Shown: in pieces, positions 37,136 to 49,567 of the stretch
Numbering within the stretch: position 1 is the stretch's first letter
Layout of the letters: every line of letters starts with the position of its first letter
Assembly (NCBI GenBank): GCA_936440205.1
Contig: OW387148.1
Coordinates: 14,439,961-14,503,960 of the forward strand
DNA: 64,000 nucleotides
Source: Lepidonotus clava
Lineage: Eukaryota > Annelida > Polychaeta > Phyllodocida > Polynoidae
Direction: 5' to 3'
The notes under the pieces: generated by a model
What the model saw: the letters and a program-made list of their open reading frames with translations, nothing else
Database searches by the model: none
What the model was told of the DNA's origin: nothing
Program-made: the position numbers and the translations under genes

Positions 37136-40100
37136 AGAGAGGAGGCCACACGCTGACACATTGAACTTCGCCCAGGGCTGTTATTATAACAAGGATACTG
37201 CATAAGCGTCTCCCTGCATGGATTTTTCATTAATGACTCATTGTAGGGTTAATTCTATTGAGTGAGCCGTGCTAAAGTATGACATACATTTTTATTACGA
37301 TTTTACTTTTTTTTACCATTGTTGTGTTTAAAATGCAATGCCCAAATCAAGTGTTTACGAAACAGCAATATTGCCACTTATTGAAATAATCAAGATTGAG
37401 ACATTGACAAATGTTTACTTCATAAAAATCAATTAACTTCTTTCATATTAAATATATATATATTTATATTAAATCTTAAATCCAATACCTCCTACTAGGT
37501 TTGAATCGCAATGTTCTCAAACAAACAAAAAGGACGACACACTGAGATCAGTCCGAATGTTACGTGTCTATTCATGGTATGCTGTTATCATCATCTAGGT
37601 CAATACCAGTGTAAAAACAACGAGTCGTTCTAGACGTTCCTGTCGGACCTCAGAAATAGCTCTCGTCCCATACCCTAGCGTCACCTAGTGAGAATAGCTC
37701 GCATTAAGTCTTCACTGTCGCCTGCACCAATGGACACTTTCCCGTTGTCGAGTTAAACTCGGCTTGCTGATAAATTCTCATCCTTATTTCTAGGAAGTTA
37801 AAAGCACGATGGCCTATCATAAAGACCATTTTATTAATATGGGTGCAAATGTGCAATTTATTAGTAATATGTTAGCACAACTTCAAATGGCAAAAAGACA
37901 TCCAAAAAAGAAGAAAACTTATTATCAATATAATGTTATTACTATTACTTTAATTAGAATAATAACCACACACCAGAAATGAGATAATACCTCGCAGTGT
38001 GACACTAGAAAGCTAATCATAAAAAATACTGGATCAATTTCCTGCAGAAACACGTCGGGGTTTATCTCAGCAAGAGACATATTAGCCGCATACATAATCC
38101 TCGTCTGGGTAGGGCCGCCAATCGGTGGGATAATCCCTGTCGGCGGGGAGCTACCTGTGGTACTGGGACGCTGTGACACCTGGGGGGCTCCTGGGAGGGC
38201 CTCCAGGGGGGCTCCAGGGGGTGGTAGATTGGCTGGGAATGTGCAGTGACGGAGAGAGGGGGGCAGGATGGCTAATGAATAACAGCAACGAGTATACACT
38301 ATACTCATTGATAACAGTTACCTTTGGCCATCTTTCTGACGCTACTTTAGTGTCCGAAGTTTGTATAGCCCTGTCTAAAAATAAAAGAAAAAGAAAGGCA
38401 TGTTTAAATATAGTTTATTTTACAGTTTCAGGTCGATGCAAAGATCCTATGCTACTCCCCCCCCCCTCCTCCAACCTGCCCCGCGGGGCCCCTCTAGGTA
38501 GCCTGGTATGCGGCTTACCTGGCGCAGCGTGTTACCTGTTAGCAGACACAGGTAGCCTCCTCCAGGGCCGGCAGGAGGGGGTTGGTGTAATAAGGCTTAA
38601 ACCTCTCTGACGGCGACTCGATTTCTGATAGGATTTATACACGACACACGCAGAGACTGATCCGGCGCAGATAGGCGACATAGGATAAACTCACTGCCAT
38701 AATGTTATCTGATTTTCGACCATTTTATTTTTTTTATGTAAAAGCAGGACTAACATGTTTGGATGATTATCCGTGAAACTCATTCGTAGCGAAGCTAGAG
38801 TGTGTAAATAAGACTATCATGTTCTGTACATACGTTTTTGATAATGCGATGCGTATTATTATGATAGATTGAACAACGTGGAACAATATTGTAATGAAAC
38901 GTGATGAAATGTTCCTGTTATTATGTTTTAGTGATGACGACATATGTTTCAAATCGATTGTTTTCAAAAATTAAACTTCTCCTTTTGATAACAAATTAAA
39001 AACATTTTAGTTACAGTGTGTGCTTTGTTGGCTACGGATTTAGTAAACTGTATGGTACGTAAATTAATCTCGGAAGTATTCCAGAAATTCTTTATTGAAT
39101 GATTTCTTCCAAAAGTCAGTTTTATGTACATGTAGCCTACATAATCTAGAAATACGCAATAAATTGCTAATAAATCTGCATCATTCGAAGATGTTTCATA
39201 TTAATCTCAAACGACACGGAATCCATCACACCACCATAGATATTCATATATTGGAATAAATCTGCCCAAAACGATCCCATATGTCTGGTATAGACCCTGA
39301 GCTAAATCCCACGCAGTGGCATCTGGAGCATGAGAAACGTTAAAGTCGGCAGTCCTCCACGCCACATAAGGCATGAATCAGATTAGGCCAAATCTAAACA
39401 TGTTGACATGAGGACAAATGATTGCCACCTCCTGGTGTAAGAGGGAAAATAGGAGAAAAATCGCCAACAAGTGCAATCAACTTGTCACCTTAAACAAACC
39501 TTCTGCTGGGAATACCTGCCACTCGTTATAATTCTATAGAGCTCAAGTCGCGGCTAAAACAATATCTATGCTGGGGCTATAGAAACTAGACGTATAGCAA
39601 GCAATGACCCTTTAGTCATATTATAGTAGGTGACAGGGAAAGTTTAGGCATTGTCAGGAAGGATTAGGCCTAAAAAGACAAACAAACGGCCATTGATTTA
39701 CTGGCTACATAATTTCATAGTTAGGCCCTAAGCCTATAGCCAACTGGCCGCGGATTTACCACTGTGTGAAATGGGGATACCTCAGGGCTGTAACCTGGCC
39801 GGGGGTTGTTGAGTTAATCCCGGGATATACAAAAGGTGTTTACTACATGCACTTAACTACCTGTACCACCACCAATACCTACCTGTACAGACCGGATTAA
39901 GGGGGATTACACTAACACGTGCAGGTCAATTACACACTAAAGCACTCTCATTTAGGGCCCTAACCGGCGCACCTTATTAAGTAAATATTGTAATATGGGT
40001 AGTGGGACGGCCCATCATGAGATATGTATTTACATTGTGTGCCTGAAAGAGGTGTTGGGTCTGCTGGGGTCTAGGTAAATGAGTAGAGGAGCGGTTGACC

Positions 40101-41739
40101 GGGCACTAAATAAGGGTGTTATTTGGACGTTACATTTGATTCAATACAGGAGTCGATGCCAAATTTCACCCAATACCTTAAACAATATAATATTATGCAA
40201 ATCAACCATTTGTTAAAATAAATTATATTCAGCGTCATGGGGCTACCCAAATGATATTATTGAGATCATATTTATCTTTCTTCCATTATTTGTCAACAAC
40301 GTAATATAGGTTTGGTCTCCATATAAACGTTTTCTATACCAATTACCCTCTTAGTATTGTCTACGCAATTAAATAAGTACGTATGTAGACGGTACATTAG
40401 ATATTCCTTAATCCGTAACACAGGAACATGGTACCCGTTCCAAGTCTGAGAACATCATAATGACCAGGACGGTTGTACAACAATACATGTTGCACATGGT
40501 CCACCTACATCAGAAGAGCCCTCCGTCAGCCCCGACTTTCCCCGTCACACCCATCTCAATGTGCCGTCATCACCAGCACTCCCCACAGTAACTTTTTGTC
40601 TTTGTTGTTTTTAGCGACCTTCCCACTTTGTTTTTCGTCAATTTGAACCCCGTCTTTAAGTTGCCATAATTAAAGGTTGGGGTTTGACTTTGGTCAGTGG
40701 GTGAAACCGGCGGTGTGTAATTACTCTGTGTGTAATTAGTAAGACGGAGGGTGGTGGCGGGGTGCGGGGCAAACTGTGGGGCCCGGTGTGGGGAGTGGGG
40801 GATGGACAAAGGGCTCATTGGGCTAATGAGGAGGCCAGGTAAGCGGTAGCAGTTGTCTGTCCTTTGTTTTCTCTGACACCCAGGAGGGTGTTAACACCTG
40901 AGGACTATGACCAACAGGTTGGGGATACCTCCCAAACTGTGAGACCGGCACACCTTGTATACGGGCGGCTTGATCCTGGTGGGTTCCGACAGACAAGGGC
41001 TGGTAGGGGGACGTGGGGGTTGGCATTTTCCTTGTCTTTTTTCCCGCGAAAACTTAAAGTTGAGTTGCCGTTAAGCAAAACTGAGTACAGCCGTGGTGTA
41101 AAGTGTCGCACAAAGCAGCCACCCCATTTTGAGCTAAATGCTATACATTTTTTTATGTCAAAAGTATTGGTTATATGACGAAGTCCCGTAAAGAATATCC
41201 CCAAATATGACTGTGGGAACAGATATTCAGAATAGAATCTAAGGAGGTTTACAATTTAGCGAAATATTTCTCTAATCCCATTGTCAGCCCTTAACTTAAT
41301 CCTTTTTCAACTTGAACTAACAACACTCGTGTCTTTAATCCTCTTTATATGTATCCCAAATGGATTGTACTGAATTATAGAAATGATGATATCTACAGGG
41401 TGAATCTACTCTTTATTATAGGTTAAGACTTATGCACATACATGCATATTGCCAACCTTAACAATATACACACGCTACAGTTGATTGCAACACTGCTTTC
41501 TATGAGTCAGCATTTCATCATCTATATATACTCTTGCACTTATGATACATGCAGGCATAGAGTTTAGACAGAACAATTTTAATGACAATGACACAACCCC
41601 CCTCCCTCCCGGGATATTGAATTTCTTTCTAAATTCCGGTAGTGGCGGAAATGGTGCGAAAAGGCTGAGAGCGTGGAGGTGAGACCTAGGGCGCCTCTAC
41701 CGGCCGTCGCCCGCACCAGGGTGTCGAGTGTCATCAGCC

Positions 41740-41822
41740 TGACACGTTACCAGGACAACGGACCGCCGCCACCAGCGCACACCGGAAGGGCCGCCATTTG
41801 TAGAAGGAGCGCCCCCTGTTGG
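41740..41822. promoter_or_regulatory. Promoter-like cluster: X-box-like, ETS, YY1 and CTCF-like sites
   Basis: In order these are GTTACCAGGACAAC (41746-41759, close to the RFX X-box GTTRCCATGGYAAC), ACCGGAAG (41781-41788, ETS type), GCCGCCATTTG (41790-41800, YY1 type) and GCGCCCCCTGTTGG (41809-41822). The reverse complement of the last is CCAACAGGGGGCGC, a CTCF-like core. This combination is typical of TATA-less housekeeping promoters. No attached gene is recognisable. Confidence 0.35.
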
Positions 41823-44800
41823 GACTCAATGTAATTATGACGCCTATTCTTTCTCCTGCTACTCTTCATAAAATGGAAAGTTTTGACTCTGAGTGGGTCA
41901 AAATGGCCGCCTTTCCCGGCATGCCACGCGGTCTGGTGTTGGGTAATTCTGATCTAATCTGGCTTGTTCTTGCCTGGTGCTGGAGAACTCTAGATGTGCA
42001 TCTAAAAGCCCCATCTGAGGCCAATTAGTAGTGTAAGCACGTCCCAGGTACTGATAAGTTGGACTAATTGGATGGTAATTAGTTATCAATATCGGCAAAA
42101 CCAACTGACGGGTCAGTAGTAATAGATTTATGTAGTCAGATGTCAGCTTTGTGGACATCAAGTGACCATATGTTCACATCATGGGACAACTAGTTATTCT
42201 CTGTATGAAATTGAGATTTACCTCTCAAACAGAACATGTCATTTGCAAGGGCCAGGATTAAGTGGAGTTTACTTTAAAAGTGCACGGACATGTCTCTGTG
42301 TAATGTTCGGCGATTTAGTAACATATCGTCAAAGCTCGAGCTTCAAAACTACAATTTAAAGAATTGGGATCAAGATAAGACTGACCGTGGGGGGAAACCA
42401 ATTACTCTTCTCCCATTTCAACCGTACCACTTAAAATTTGTTCTGTTCCAGGTAAGTTGCAGAAATATAGAATGAGAAAATGTTTAAAAGCTTTTCAATG
42501 TCTTTTGCATATGCTTCATGATCAAAGATAGCATGGGAAGGTTACCTCTTTTCACCAATTCAATGTTTCTGAAGGAGGAAACAATCATGAAAAATTGAGT
42601 AGAAATTGACGTATAACCTCCAAAATGAGGGCGCCATAACTGATGCATGGGTAATGCTCTCTTTGTTTACATCTATGTATCGATTTAAACACGTGATGAA
42701 GTAGGGCATGACATCGACCGTCATGGATTAAAAGTCCACAGTCCAAATTTAAACTCATGCGAAATTCATGTTCCTCTCTTCAATGGAAATAAAAACTGAA
42801 TAGGCGAAAACTGATAAGCAAATACTGTATTAAATCATCGGTTCCATTTGGGCGTTTTTATGCATGGCTGGTCACGCTAAGCATGGGTAATGGTGTGTGA
42901 AAAATCAGCACGTGAATATTCGCATTGAAATTCAAACAATAAGCTTCCAAACTTGAAATCTAAGTATTTCAGTCGATTTCCACAATAAACCAACATTGAA
43001 AATTATTGGTCATATAAGGAGATAAGCCAAACATAAAGCTTTTTTTTCTTTTTTAACATTGTTTCAACCCAAATAGATCAACATGACCTCGCTTTTCTCC
43101 ACAAAATAAGGAACATCCTCCTTTCTACCCTTGGAATGTTATGAAATACAATTCTATGCGAATGTGTTACTAAACGGCTGATCGATATTTAAGTTATTTA
43201 CCTTTTTAGAAAAGGACTGTCTCACACCATCAGTTTCACGGGAAAAGGCAGACAATTGGCCACATCATATTTATAAAGACTGTGCATTCTTAACATGCTA
43301 TAACTTGCTGTAATGTCGCATAGTTATACTGTGTCAAAGGTATGCATGTCTAAATAATCTCTCTTAGTTGCATGAGGTATTCACAACAAAGAGATATGAG
43401 TGAAACGATCACAAAGGCCAGTGTGCAGTTACCTTCAGGTCCTGTCAACAATAGCATATGTTGTCAGAGGAGAGCAATCAAGCTTTTTTGTCACTGACTG
43501 TGAGTTATGCTTGTGAATTTATAATTTTGAAAAGCACTTTTTGTACAATTCAGTAAGAATATATCCATAAAGGAAGTCTGTGCGTGTGTCAATGGTGGTG
43601 GGCTAGTTTCTCACATGACGTCACCAACTTCGTGCAGGCTCGCCTCCCTCGCATTCCTATTTGAGATGTGTGAATGGCTTCAACTCACACATATAGATAT
43701 TGGACCCATTTTGAATAGCTCGAATGAATATCAGTATGAGCTTCATAAAAAAAAACATAAATGGTCAAAATATGAGTTTGTCTTTATTTTGATTGTTTAA
43801 GGATTGAAAACTACCTATTCTCAAATATTCATCTGCTCAAGCTTAGAAAATGGTCAGACTGGTAAATATTTAGAATCCCCCTACTTCAGTTTTAACTCTG
43901 GGGACCACACGACTGGTAACAAAGGCCTAATTCAACTTGAGTTAAGTCTCTGGGTCATGTGTGAGAAGTTTAAATGACATTAGCTTTCTTACTATGACAA
44001 AATGTACTGTAACACCCAGTGTAACTTCATGAGTTCCCATAATGGCGACCTTATTAAAAGCGGACTAAATTAATTGCCCTCGAGTAGGCTCCATGTTCGG
44101 ACCTAGAGGGCGTTTACCAGGCTCGGGCCTTGGTAAGTGGGGCCCTGACCGTCCGTGTGCGTGTCCCTAACCTTTCTTAACACTTTGTTTGTTATGACCC
44201 ACCATTTTGGTCGGCCAAGTCTCGTGCTGTAGTCACGTGATGTCGAAGAGGTCTTGGGGACGCGCATGTGCAGGAGTGCTCTGGACATGCGCGGTTAAAC
44301 TTATTTTATCTCCAAGACGTTGTTTACTGAAAAGTATGAAAGGAAAACTGAGAAAATCGCCCCATTATCGCAAAACAAACATTTGCTGCTACATAGGATA
44401 TTCTAATCATGTAACTTTTTCTTGAATTAATGAAAATGAGGTCCAAAGACGAGCATCCTTTGTGCGCATGCCCAGTAGTAGGTAGTCACGCCATCTAGTG
44501 GGGGCTGGCCACAACTCCCTCCCACTACTCCAAACATGTCAGAACTTTCTGTCGGCGCCTATTCTCAAGTCTGACATGTTAATTTCTCCCCTGGAGAGGC
44601 AGCTCATAACAACTAACAGCCCCTTTTAAGGCCTGGGTCTTTTCACGGCTCGTGCACGGGGCGCGTGCAGGGAGGAGAACGGAGGCCACCGTCACGCAAG
44701 ATAACAGTGTGTGGGAGGGGTGTGGGCCGGGGATGGTCTTTCTGTTGTTGACATTTTCCATCATAGTGAGATGGCTCTTTTGAAAACCATCTGTTGGCGC

Positions 44801-47700
44801 CTTGAGACGGTGACCTAGAATAATGTAGTTTTAATGGAAGCTGTACGTTGGAGTAAATATACATGTTCATCATGTATTTCATCATGCTGAGATATTAATC
44901 ACTCGCTCATATAATAAGATTGAATATAAGTGCATGTTTCTGACATGCACCTAACTCTTTTGGGTTGTTCGGTTTCATTGCAAACCTTCTAAGCTACTGT
45001 AACTTATAAATCAAAATACTGAAACTTGTGTATTTGTGTATTTCAAATCTACTTAATCTGTATCGTGAGATTTATAAGGTTATCGGCGATAGACCCTGCC
45101 AATTTTCTATGATCATTAGTTTATCAGTCTCCAAACGGTGGCACCTGGTACATCAGGTCTCACCTTACCAATTCCCGCTAAGTTAACATGTCGGCACGTT
45201 AGAGTCTTACCTCAACCAATGTCTGCACATTACTGGACGCTCTCTTTGATCACCATATCTAGATCTCCACCCTGAACATACAGCATTCAAGATCTGAAGA
45301 CCGTCCCTTCGAAAATGAAACGTATCAGCAAGTGGTTATGTTTCTAATAATAGTAAAATAAGAAAATGGTCCCAAAACGTGCTCAGTCATTTGCAACATG
45401 TGTTTTCTGTATACTGTGTGTATCACATTCATATCTTGATATTGGTTACCTGGTGCAGGTCGAGGCGGGATCTTTGAAGTCACGTGACCGGGGAAACAAC
45501 CCTCCAACCCACCCCTCATATCGCACGTCACGTCTAATACCGTGAGATCCGCGCGTCTGACATCCATCTCTCTGCGCATGCCCGCAAAGTCGTCTATACA
45601 TGGTGGCCGTTTCCGCCCGCGGCTACTCAGAGTCTCGACTTGCATTCACCGTGTTGCGTTTCTAAACCAACACGTTCGATATGGTATCGATATAAGAAAT
45701 ATGTTGGTGACGAACGCCTGGACTCACAGTGAGGCTTTTGTATACAATGGTCCGAGTGAAACGGCTGGCACGTGTCGTATGGATGGGGTGGGGTCGGATA
45801 TACATGTAGGCCTATGATCTTTGTAATTTCATCTGTAATATGTAAATACGAGTTCCATATGATTGATAATGTTAAATATGAAATCCACTTGAAATACATT
45901 GTATTGTAACCGACGCAAACTTGATCCTATCTACGGGGAAAAACAAAAGGACCGCTTCCCACGATTGAACCATTAACATGTTCTAGCTTATTTTCAAGTC
46001 TTCGCTGTTAGAATTTTAAAGATCGTTGATGGTTTACATACATAGTGATGCCAAAAATCATCTTTTCGCGTAATGAATAAGATGCAGTGACGCCGGTTCT
46101 GTTCAAAATGTTTAATATCACCCTCATGTTTTTGTCATCAATATATATAAATGAATGTCACCCAAACTATATAATTATGATAGTTCTATCCCCCTCGTCC
46201 TGTGGTCCGGGCCTAAGTGGCAGAATGGTTTCGGAGCAGACGACAATCGACAGCATATGGCGCGAAAATGACAACCGAGAACTAGTGAGCGTCAGAAAGC
46301 AGTAATTAAGTTATTGTTTGACCCTCACCTTGCCTGCCCTTAACGGAAACCACATGGGGATTCTCAGCAGACGACATCGGACGGCGTCTCGGCCGCGTCT
46401 CGTGGCCGCGCGCGGGAAGGTAAACAGGGAGGGGGCGGAGCTGTCAGCGATTCGTTTAACAGACGACATTTGGACATGCTATATCAATCTGCCTATCTGG
46501 GTGTGGGGACGGAGTGCAGGTAGGGTGTCGGTCTGGGAGCGGGCAGTACGGGGTCACTTTACCCCCCGTGTGCCCCACCCTCCCCGGGGGGCGGGGAGTC
46601 CCGCTACGTTCTGCCCCACCCTGTCCGAAGACGTGAATTAGTGCACCAAACCAACTCCAGATGGGCAGAAAATGTGCCCCTCCTCCTCTTTGCCCCGCTC
46701 CTCCTCCTGCTCCTCCCACTCCCACTACTGTCTATCTTTCTACAGATATGACTATCAACCTTTATTTAGATCTCTTATCGTTCTACTGAAACCATATGGT
46801 ATTTTATAACTGTATACAAAATATAGTTTTCCTATTACATTCATCTCAAAAGACAAATAAAAGACAAAAACTGTTTCAAAGATGACAGTTGTCAAGTATT
46901 CTGGCTACAGATCACCCCAGATTCCATCTATTCCTTGGTTATTCCCTCCGATATGTAATCTCATTAGTGTATTATATCAAAGACGGCGACACAAAAATGT
47001 AATTTTATTTACTCTCTGTGCTGGAGCACAGAATACCGAAGAATACCGTCCTCTCTTCGTACGATCTATCTTCAGAAATAAACAACCTTAACACACACAC
47101 AAAAAGACGAGTCAGAATAATCAGTTATAAACAGACTTACTGATGTAGAAAACCCACAACTTTCAAACCCAAAGAGCATGCGTCCTTCGAAATCGACACC
47201 CCTAACCAGCCTGCACTGCAGGGCGCACATAACGGAAGTCCGCCGATCCCAGAAGGCTATTCGTCTTCCTCTGACTTCCGCTATAATTGCTTCGTACCAG
47301 AAAGAGGGAGGCAGGGCGGTTTTTTGTTTCCATGGAAACAATAATGAATAAGATTCTCCGAGTTTTGTTTTTGTTTAGTCCTTCGAATGGCCGTCCACAT
47401 GCAGGGCCTTAAGTCCCGGTCTCACGCTGACTTAGGAAAACATGTTTACACTGGCAAGTAATTAAGTCCGTTTAGAATGTCTGAGTGGGGAAACCTAAGA
47501 CGGGGTACCCCATGCCAAGGGAAGGGTGGAGATAAACTTCTGTCAAAACTTGATGAAGGCAAAGCAAGCCAAAAGTCAAGGATGAGGGCCATTGTTTGGG
47601 ACGTGTCAGGGATAGGGTTAACGCAAAACGGAATGAGAATGTCACCCAATAAACGTTATTTATCTGTTCGTCCTTGAGGGACGAAATTACACTGAAGGTT
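41823..47700. other. Gene-poor upstream region
   Basis: No supported gene. It contains a CTCF-like site at 44489-44501, a short inverted repeat (44533-44543 with 44570-44580), and GC-richer islands near 45.4-45.65 and 46.2-46.6 kb. The latter holds three CAGACGACA motifs. Confidence 0.65.
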
Positions 47701-47721
47701 AGTCTAAACAAAGTATAACCA

Positions 47722-47747
47722 TGGAGAGTAAAATATTTTACTCTCCA
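47722..47747. repeat. Perfect 26-bp palindrome without loop
   Basis: The arm TGGAGAGTAAAAT is followed at once by its reverse complement ATTTTACTCTCCA. It can extrude as a cruciform. It lies just before a three-copy 20-bp tandem repeat. Confidence 0.9.
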
Positions 47748-47766
47748 CGGCAAACCACATACTGAA

Positions 47767-47826
47767 ATATTTTTTCAGGTTTGAATATATTTTTTCAGGT
47801 TTGAATATATTTTTTCAGGTTTGAAT
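47767..47826. repeat. Tandem repeat, three exact 20-bp units
   Basis: The unit ATATTTTTTCAGGTTTGAAT is repeated three times without change. Each unit contains TTTTTTCAGGTTTG, resembling a splice acceptor, but no exon follows. Confidence 0.95.
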
Positions 47827-48063
47827 GATGAATGAATACCATATCTAGGAGCTAAAGCTTTCCTTACCAAGATTATCTTTCTCTTTTTCATAATATAGCA
47901 ATATGGCAATACAAGTTACTAAAGAACACAGCAATAAGCCATAATGTGTCTGGTAGACACTACTCATACTTACGATCTGTATTTACACCACATGTATAGT
48001 GTTGATGGCAGATGTAGCATACACGTATTCGATCGGTTTGAAATCCAGATTGATACGAGTTAA

Positions 48064-49151
48064 CCCTTTCCAGACCGCTGAGAAGCCAATTTTTACATGT
48101 TTTACATTGACATCTGACATAATAATGCTCATAAAAGCTCTTATTTCACAATAAATCACAATGTTTTATATATCAATGGAAAGCTTATAACATGAGGCTT
48201 CTAAATCCATTATTGGAATTATGGAATTATGATTCCCTGGTCATGTGTTCAGGGTCACATGACCTGACAAATTTTCGGTTGAATTGAAAATTTTTACCAG
48301 CTTTTCAGAAAATCAGGCAGAAAAGGGTTAAATATTAATTTTTGAACAAAATTTAATATTAATAAAATAAAGTACATGGTAAATGGAAGAAAATGATGTA
48401 TTATTTGTCTTTATGTATGTAGGGCTTATTATGAGTAAATGCCAACGATATGATCCAGGTTTGGCAGGAAAATATGGGTAAAAAAATCAATTTTCCTATA
48501 TTTTCATCAATTAAGGGCAGTAAAAGATCAAATAATTCCGAAGAAATATGGATGAAGTATTTGCAAGGAGGTATTCATGAAGAGATAGGTCTTGACTAAA
48601 TATAAACTGATTTTGAAGGGTTAATAGTTAGTTTTCCTGAAGAAATGAGGTTTAACTAAGTTACTATACTAATTGTGAAGCCTACATTTTGGCCACTGGT
48701 GACCTTTTGACCTTTTTGAGATTATATGGATTAATAGAGCTACCCTTTGTGTCATACTTCATGAACCATAAATTGAAAAATGAACAGTGTTTGGTATGAT
48801 ATCATTTTAGCATAGCAAGAACATCCTTTCTGAGTAGGTATAACAAACAATATTTTGATTTAAGTTATATTGTATCCAAGAAAACTGTATAAAATGAAGA
48901 ATATTTGCCCTTAAAATTTTGGGATAATTTTGAAAATGGTTAAACATCGAACCTATGCCTAATTATAGCATCCAAAAAAGAAAAAATATTAGAAATTTGG
49001 TTAAAATAATGTTATATTATCTTGGGTTGTAACTTGGGCAATCATTTAAGCAAAAAAAAGTGACAGAATTCAATCAAAATTGAAAAAAGGGTGAAGAAAA
49101 CCATTTATGGTACATATATGTACCAAATTTGCATTGGCGGTCTGGAAAGGG
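48064..49151. mobile_element. Non-autonomous piggyBac-type DNA transposon (1,088 bp)
   Basis: Perfect 15-bp terminal inverted repeats, CCCTTTCCAGACCGC (48064-48078) and GCGGTCTGGAAAGGG (49137-49151), are flanked directly by TTAA (48060-48063 and 49152-49155). CCC ends with a TTAA target duplication are the piggyBac signature. The interior is AT-rich and has no transposase frame, so this is an internally deleted or MITE-type copy. An internal AAAAGGGTTAA near 48322 resembles the right end and may be a relic of an end-internal event. Confidence 0.85.
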
Positions 49152-49204
49152 TTAATGGCTGTTGTTAGTAGATAAAAGTAGTTGGTGAATCACTGGTTAC
49201 GTGC

Positions 49205-49567
49205 ACTCCCAGCCGGAGGTGTGACGTTATGATAACGTTGCAGTAACGTTCTCAGTTCTGTTTGGTTCTGATTTGGTTCTTGTCACATTCTTCTTATGAC
49301 TCCCAACTATGTCACTGTGACCTACTGCTGCGACATTCCACTGCGACATTATTGTAAAGTTCTGGTTATGTTCTTTGATCTAAACAGAATGTTCTTATAA
49401 TGTTATGTTTTGGTTTAATCCTTACCTCACCAAAAAATAATGTTATAATAATGTTATAATTTGGTGAGGTTTTAACCTCACCATCAATAATGTTATTGTT
49501 ACATGCCATCTTAGTAAGTAACAAACTGACTAAAAAAGTATGGTAACAGAACATTTCTGTTATGTCG
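49205..49567. repeat. Degenerate AT-rich repeat tract with nested CCTCACC hairpins
   Basis: Next to the piggyBac element lie recurrent AACGTT, ATGTTATAATA and GCGACATT units. ACCTCACCAAA (49424-49434) pairs with TTTGGTGAGGT (49460-49470). TGGTGAGGTT (49462-49471) also pairs with AACCTCACCA (49474-49483). It looks like a decayed foldback or MITE-type repeat. Family not recognised. Confidence 0.5.

Larger units (their letters stand above)
32831..41640. other. Gene-poor upstream region
   Basis: I see no supported gene. Two same-strand CAGACGACA motifs lie at 33857 and 33908. The stretch holds the G20 run, a CA/CG dinucleotide patch near 35760, the G-rich island at 36.95 kb and AT-rich sequence from 37.2 kb and 38.7 to 40.4 kb. 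Confidence 0.65.

Noticed and set aside
36871-37230. Several overlapping open frames on both strands
   Set aside because: They arise from a G-rich island lacking AT-rich stop codons. No protein similarity seen.
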